A DNA stretch of 30,494 nucleotides from a virus: the IMG/VR virus record IMGVR_UViG_3300022074_000238, positions 1 to 30,494 of that record. One strand, written 5' to 3'. The notes beneath the pieces were generated by a model. The model was not told where the DNA came from. It was given only the letters and a program-made list of their open reading frames with translations, and ran no database searches. Every line of letters begins with the position of its first letter. Positions within the stretch are counted from its first letter, which is position 1. Positions 29,231-30,494 of this stretch are shown here, one piece after another. The translations under genes and the position numbers were made by a program.

Positions 29231-29670
29231 TGTGGACTCGTGTTGATACAGGCTTGAGGGACCATAGAAAGGTTAGGAAGTTAGCTAGATCACTTGAAAT
29301 TGAGCAAGCTCATGCTCTTGGTCTTGTTGTTAACTTTTGGTTGTTTGCTTTGAATAACTGGGGACATGGATTCCTGGACAACGATGCTGATGAGGTTGCT
29401 CACGCATGCGTATGGCATAAAGACCCTGATGACTTGTTGTTTGCGTTGATTGATGTAGGTTTCCTTGAGAAACTGCCTAATGACAACGCTTTAAAGATTC
29501 ACGACTGGGATAACTACGGTGGTAAATATATTAAGCAGGTTGAACGAAACCGAGACCGTGCAGCTCAATGGAGAGAAGAGAAAAAAGAAAGAAAGCAGGA
29601 AGCTAAAGAAATAACAAAAAATTTAAATGGCTTTGACTTCTCTGACTTGGTGGATAAAAAATCATTATGA
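29230..29670 (+). CDS. Replication initiator / replisome organizer-like protein
   Basis: This 146-residue protein resembles the N-terminal winged-helix domain of phage replisome organizers: MWTRVDTGLRDHRKVRKLARSL, then a long helix AHALGLVVNFWLFALNN, DADEVAHACVW, and DPDDLLFALIDVGFLE ending LKIHDWDNY. That order (W-R---L-DH-K---LA, G-L, iA, L---GFLE, I-DW) is well known in this family. The C-terminal ~40 residues are a basic, charged helix. It could load the helicase at the origin. GAGGAG precedes the ATG. Confidence 0.75.
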   Translation: MWTRVDTGLRDHRKVRKLARSLEIEQAHALGLVVNFWLFALNNWGHGFLDNDADEVAHACVWHKDPDDLLFALIDVGFLEKLPNDNALKIHDWDNYGGKYIKQVERNRDRAAQWREEKKERKQEAKEITKNLNGFDFSDLVDKKSL

Positions 29671-29753
29671 TATTTATATCAAATGCTTTGCGTATGCATA
29701 CCGTATTGGTGACGTGGATGGATAAAGAAATAAAGAAAGAAAGAAATAAATAG
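29667..29753 (+). CDS. Very short reading frame, 28 residues
   Basis: This frame shares four bases (ATGA) with the end of the replication gene and one base with the next gene's GTG, the coupling pattern used across the genome. The product has a hydrophobic first half (FISNALRMHTVLVTWM) and a basic tail. The AAAGAAA-type repeats that follow are low complexity. No family, and it may only bridge translation to the next gene. Confidence 0.32.
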   Translation: MIFISNALRMHTVLVTWMDKEIKKERNK

Positions 29754-30106
29754 TGGTTTTTAAATCTGATTCAGCACGGTTAGTCAATGAGGTTGTGCCT
29801 GAGTCGTTTAGGTTTGCTGCTGATAACTTTAGAGAAATCATTAACGTTCATGGCTCTGGTATCACTTATCACTTCTCTGCGTGGAGAGATGATTCAAACG
29901 TTGTAAATGTAATTGACATTATTGTTCAAGCTGATAGAGGACCGTTGGCTGAAATTACTGCTGGTCAGTTCTCTTTATTGTTTAATGGTCAAGAGGGTCA
30001 ATCAATTCAAGCTGATTGTAATGCTAGGGAGGTTCAAGCCTTTTGCATGGCTTATGTTGAGGCTCTGATTGAACTAAAAAAAATGGGGGGTGGGGGTCCT
30101 GGATAA
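29753..30106 (+). CDS. Hypothetical protein, 117 residues
   Basis: This protein begins at GTG 29753, overlapping the short frame before it by one base. The sequence reads as alpha/beta with ITYHFSAWRDD, VNVIDIIVQADRG, AEITAGQFSLLFNG and a C-terminal helix CNAREVQAFCMAYVEALIELK, ending in a Gly run. I recognise no family. The Gly-rich end comes from a G-run that also supplies the ribosome site and GTG of the HNH gene. Confidence 0.65.
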   Translation: MVFKSDSARLVNEVVPESFRFAADNFREIINVHGSGITYHFSAWRDDSNVVNVIDIIVQADRGPLAEITAGQFSLLFNGQEGQSIQADCNAREVQAFCMAYVEALIELKKMGGGGPG

Positions 30107-30431
30107 AAAAAAACCACCACGTCCTTGTTTAAATTGCAGAGCTTTATTCACTCCTACTGTTAAGCAGAGGTCGTTTTGCCGTGTTTGTCAAAGGATCAGG
30201 CAGAGAAAAGGTCCGGGGAGGGCTTATAACCAAGGTGAGTATCGACGTAATCGTCAGATTCTGTTAAAAAACGCGATTTATTGTAATGAATGCAGGGGTG
30301 TGGGGATGCCTGGTGACCCTTTAACTGTTGACCACATCGTTCCTATTGCGAAGGGTGGGACCAATGATTTGGCTAACCTACAGGTCTTGCATCGTTCTTG
30401 TAACTCCAGCAAAGGTTCTAAAAGTGTTTAG
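30090..30431 (+). CDS. HNH endonuclease
   Basis: This 113-residue nuclease probably works with the terminase during packaging, as in HK97-type phages where HNH lies beside the terminase genes. The N-terminus has a Cys4 site (CLNC, then CRVC). The HNH domain has CNECRG, then VDHIVPIAKGGTNDLANLQVLH and RSCNSSKG: the catalytic DH, the middle N, and the final H-x-x-CN. GTG 30090 sits on a G-rich ribosome site and overlaps the preceding gene. If the genome is circular, this gene is just upstream of the terminase genes. Confidence 0.9.
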   Translation: MGVLDKKKPPRPCLNCRALFTPTVKQRSFCRVCQRIRQRKGPGRAYNQGEYRRNRQILLKNAIYCNECRGVGMPGDPLTVDHIVPIAKGGTNDLANLQVLHRSCNSSKGSKSV

Positions 30432-30494
30432 TTTATTGGTCCTTTATGGGGTGTGCCTGGGGACGGTGTTTTTTTTGTATCGGTTAGCGTGGGC

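Noticed and set aside
1-30494. Integrated prophage with attL/attR inside the window
   Set aside because: No host genes appear at either end, and no long direct repeat flanks the phage genes. A circular or permuted phage contig fits better.

Overview
The window looks like almost a whole genome of a small siphovirus-like tailed phage (HK97 fold), about 30.5 kb and AT-rich. Nearly every gene is on the + strand. The host is probably a low-GC Actinomycetota: the early region carries a WhiB-type protein (Cys spacing C-x27-C-x2-C-x5-C), a family essentially confined to actinobacteria and their phages. An integrase, an excisionase-like HTH protein and one divergent small gene suggest a temperate lifestyle. 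An HNH endonuclease gene at the right end and terminase genes at the left end suggest a circular or permuted map cut near the packaging site. No host gene and no clear att pair flanks the window.

Layout. (1) 83-4083: ParB-methyltransferase fusion, small terminase, and two cytosine methyltransferases. The second methyltransferase carries a long overlapping reading frame. (2) 4080-11446: large terminase, a two-helix membrane peptide, portal, three-part maturation protease fusion, TTG-start capsid protein, head-tail connector and tail-end protein. (3) 11443-12406: two tiny Lys-rich genes and a first tail-tube-like gene. (4) 12407-12793: a gene-free zone with two structured elements and a strong terminator. 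(5) 12800-18687: fibre-type genes, then a lysis region (DUF5675 plus peptidoglycan-binding enzyme, holin-like proteins, a very acidic exported protein that appears to start at ATT, a transglycosylase-like protein) and a coiled-coil protein. (6) 18688-23904: a second tail-tube gene, tail chaperones with a CCCGGGG -1 frameshift site, a gp10-like protein, tape measure and a distal tail protein. (7) 23905-24305: a repeat-rich non-coding locus with a dyad-symmetric 5+5 array of 9-bp units between phased CCGAGCCA boxes. (8) 24306-26902: small genes ending in a tyrosine integrase. (9) 27073-30431: a minus-strand small gene, an operator-like region, an HTH protein, a Rad52-like annealing protein, WhiB-zinc ribbon, a replication initiator-like protein and HNH.

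Genes are packed tightly, with ATGA, TTGA, GTGA and TAATG overlaps, and GTG or TTG starts are common. The most notable items are the dual-coding methyltransferase region, the symmetric repeat locus, the WhiB-zinc ribbon fusion, the split pair of tail-tube genes around the fibre/lysis block, and the acidic exported protein. All assignments come from reading motifs; no database search was run.
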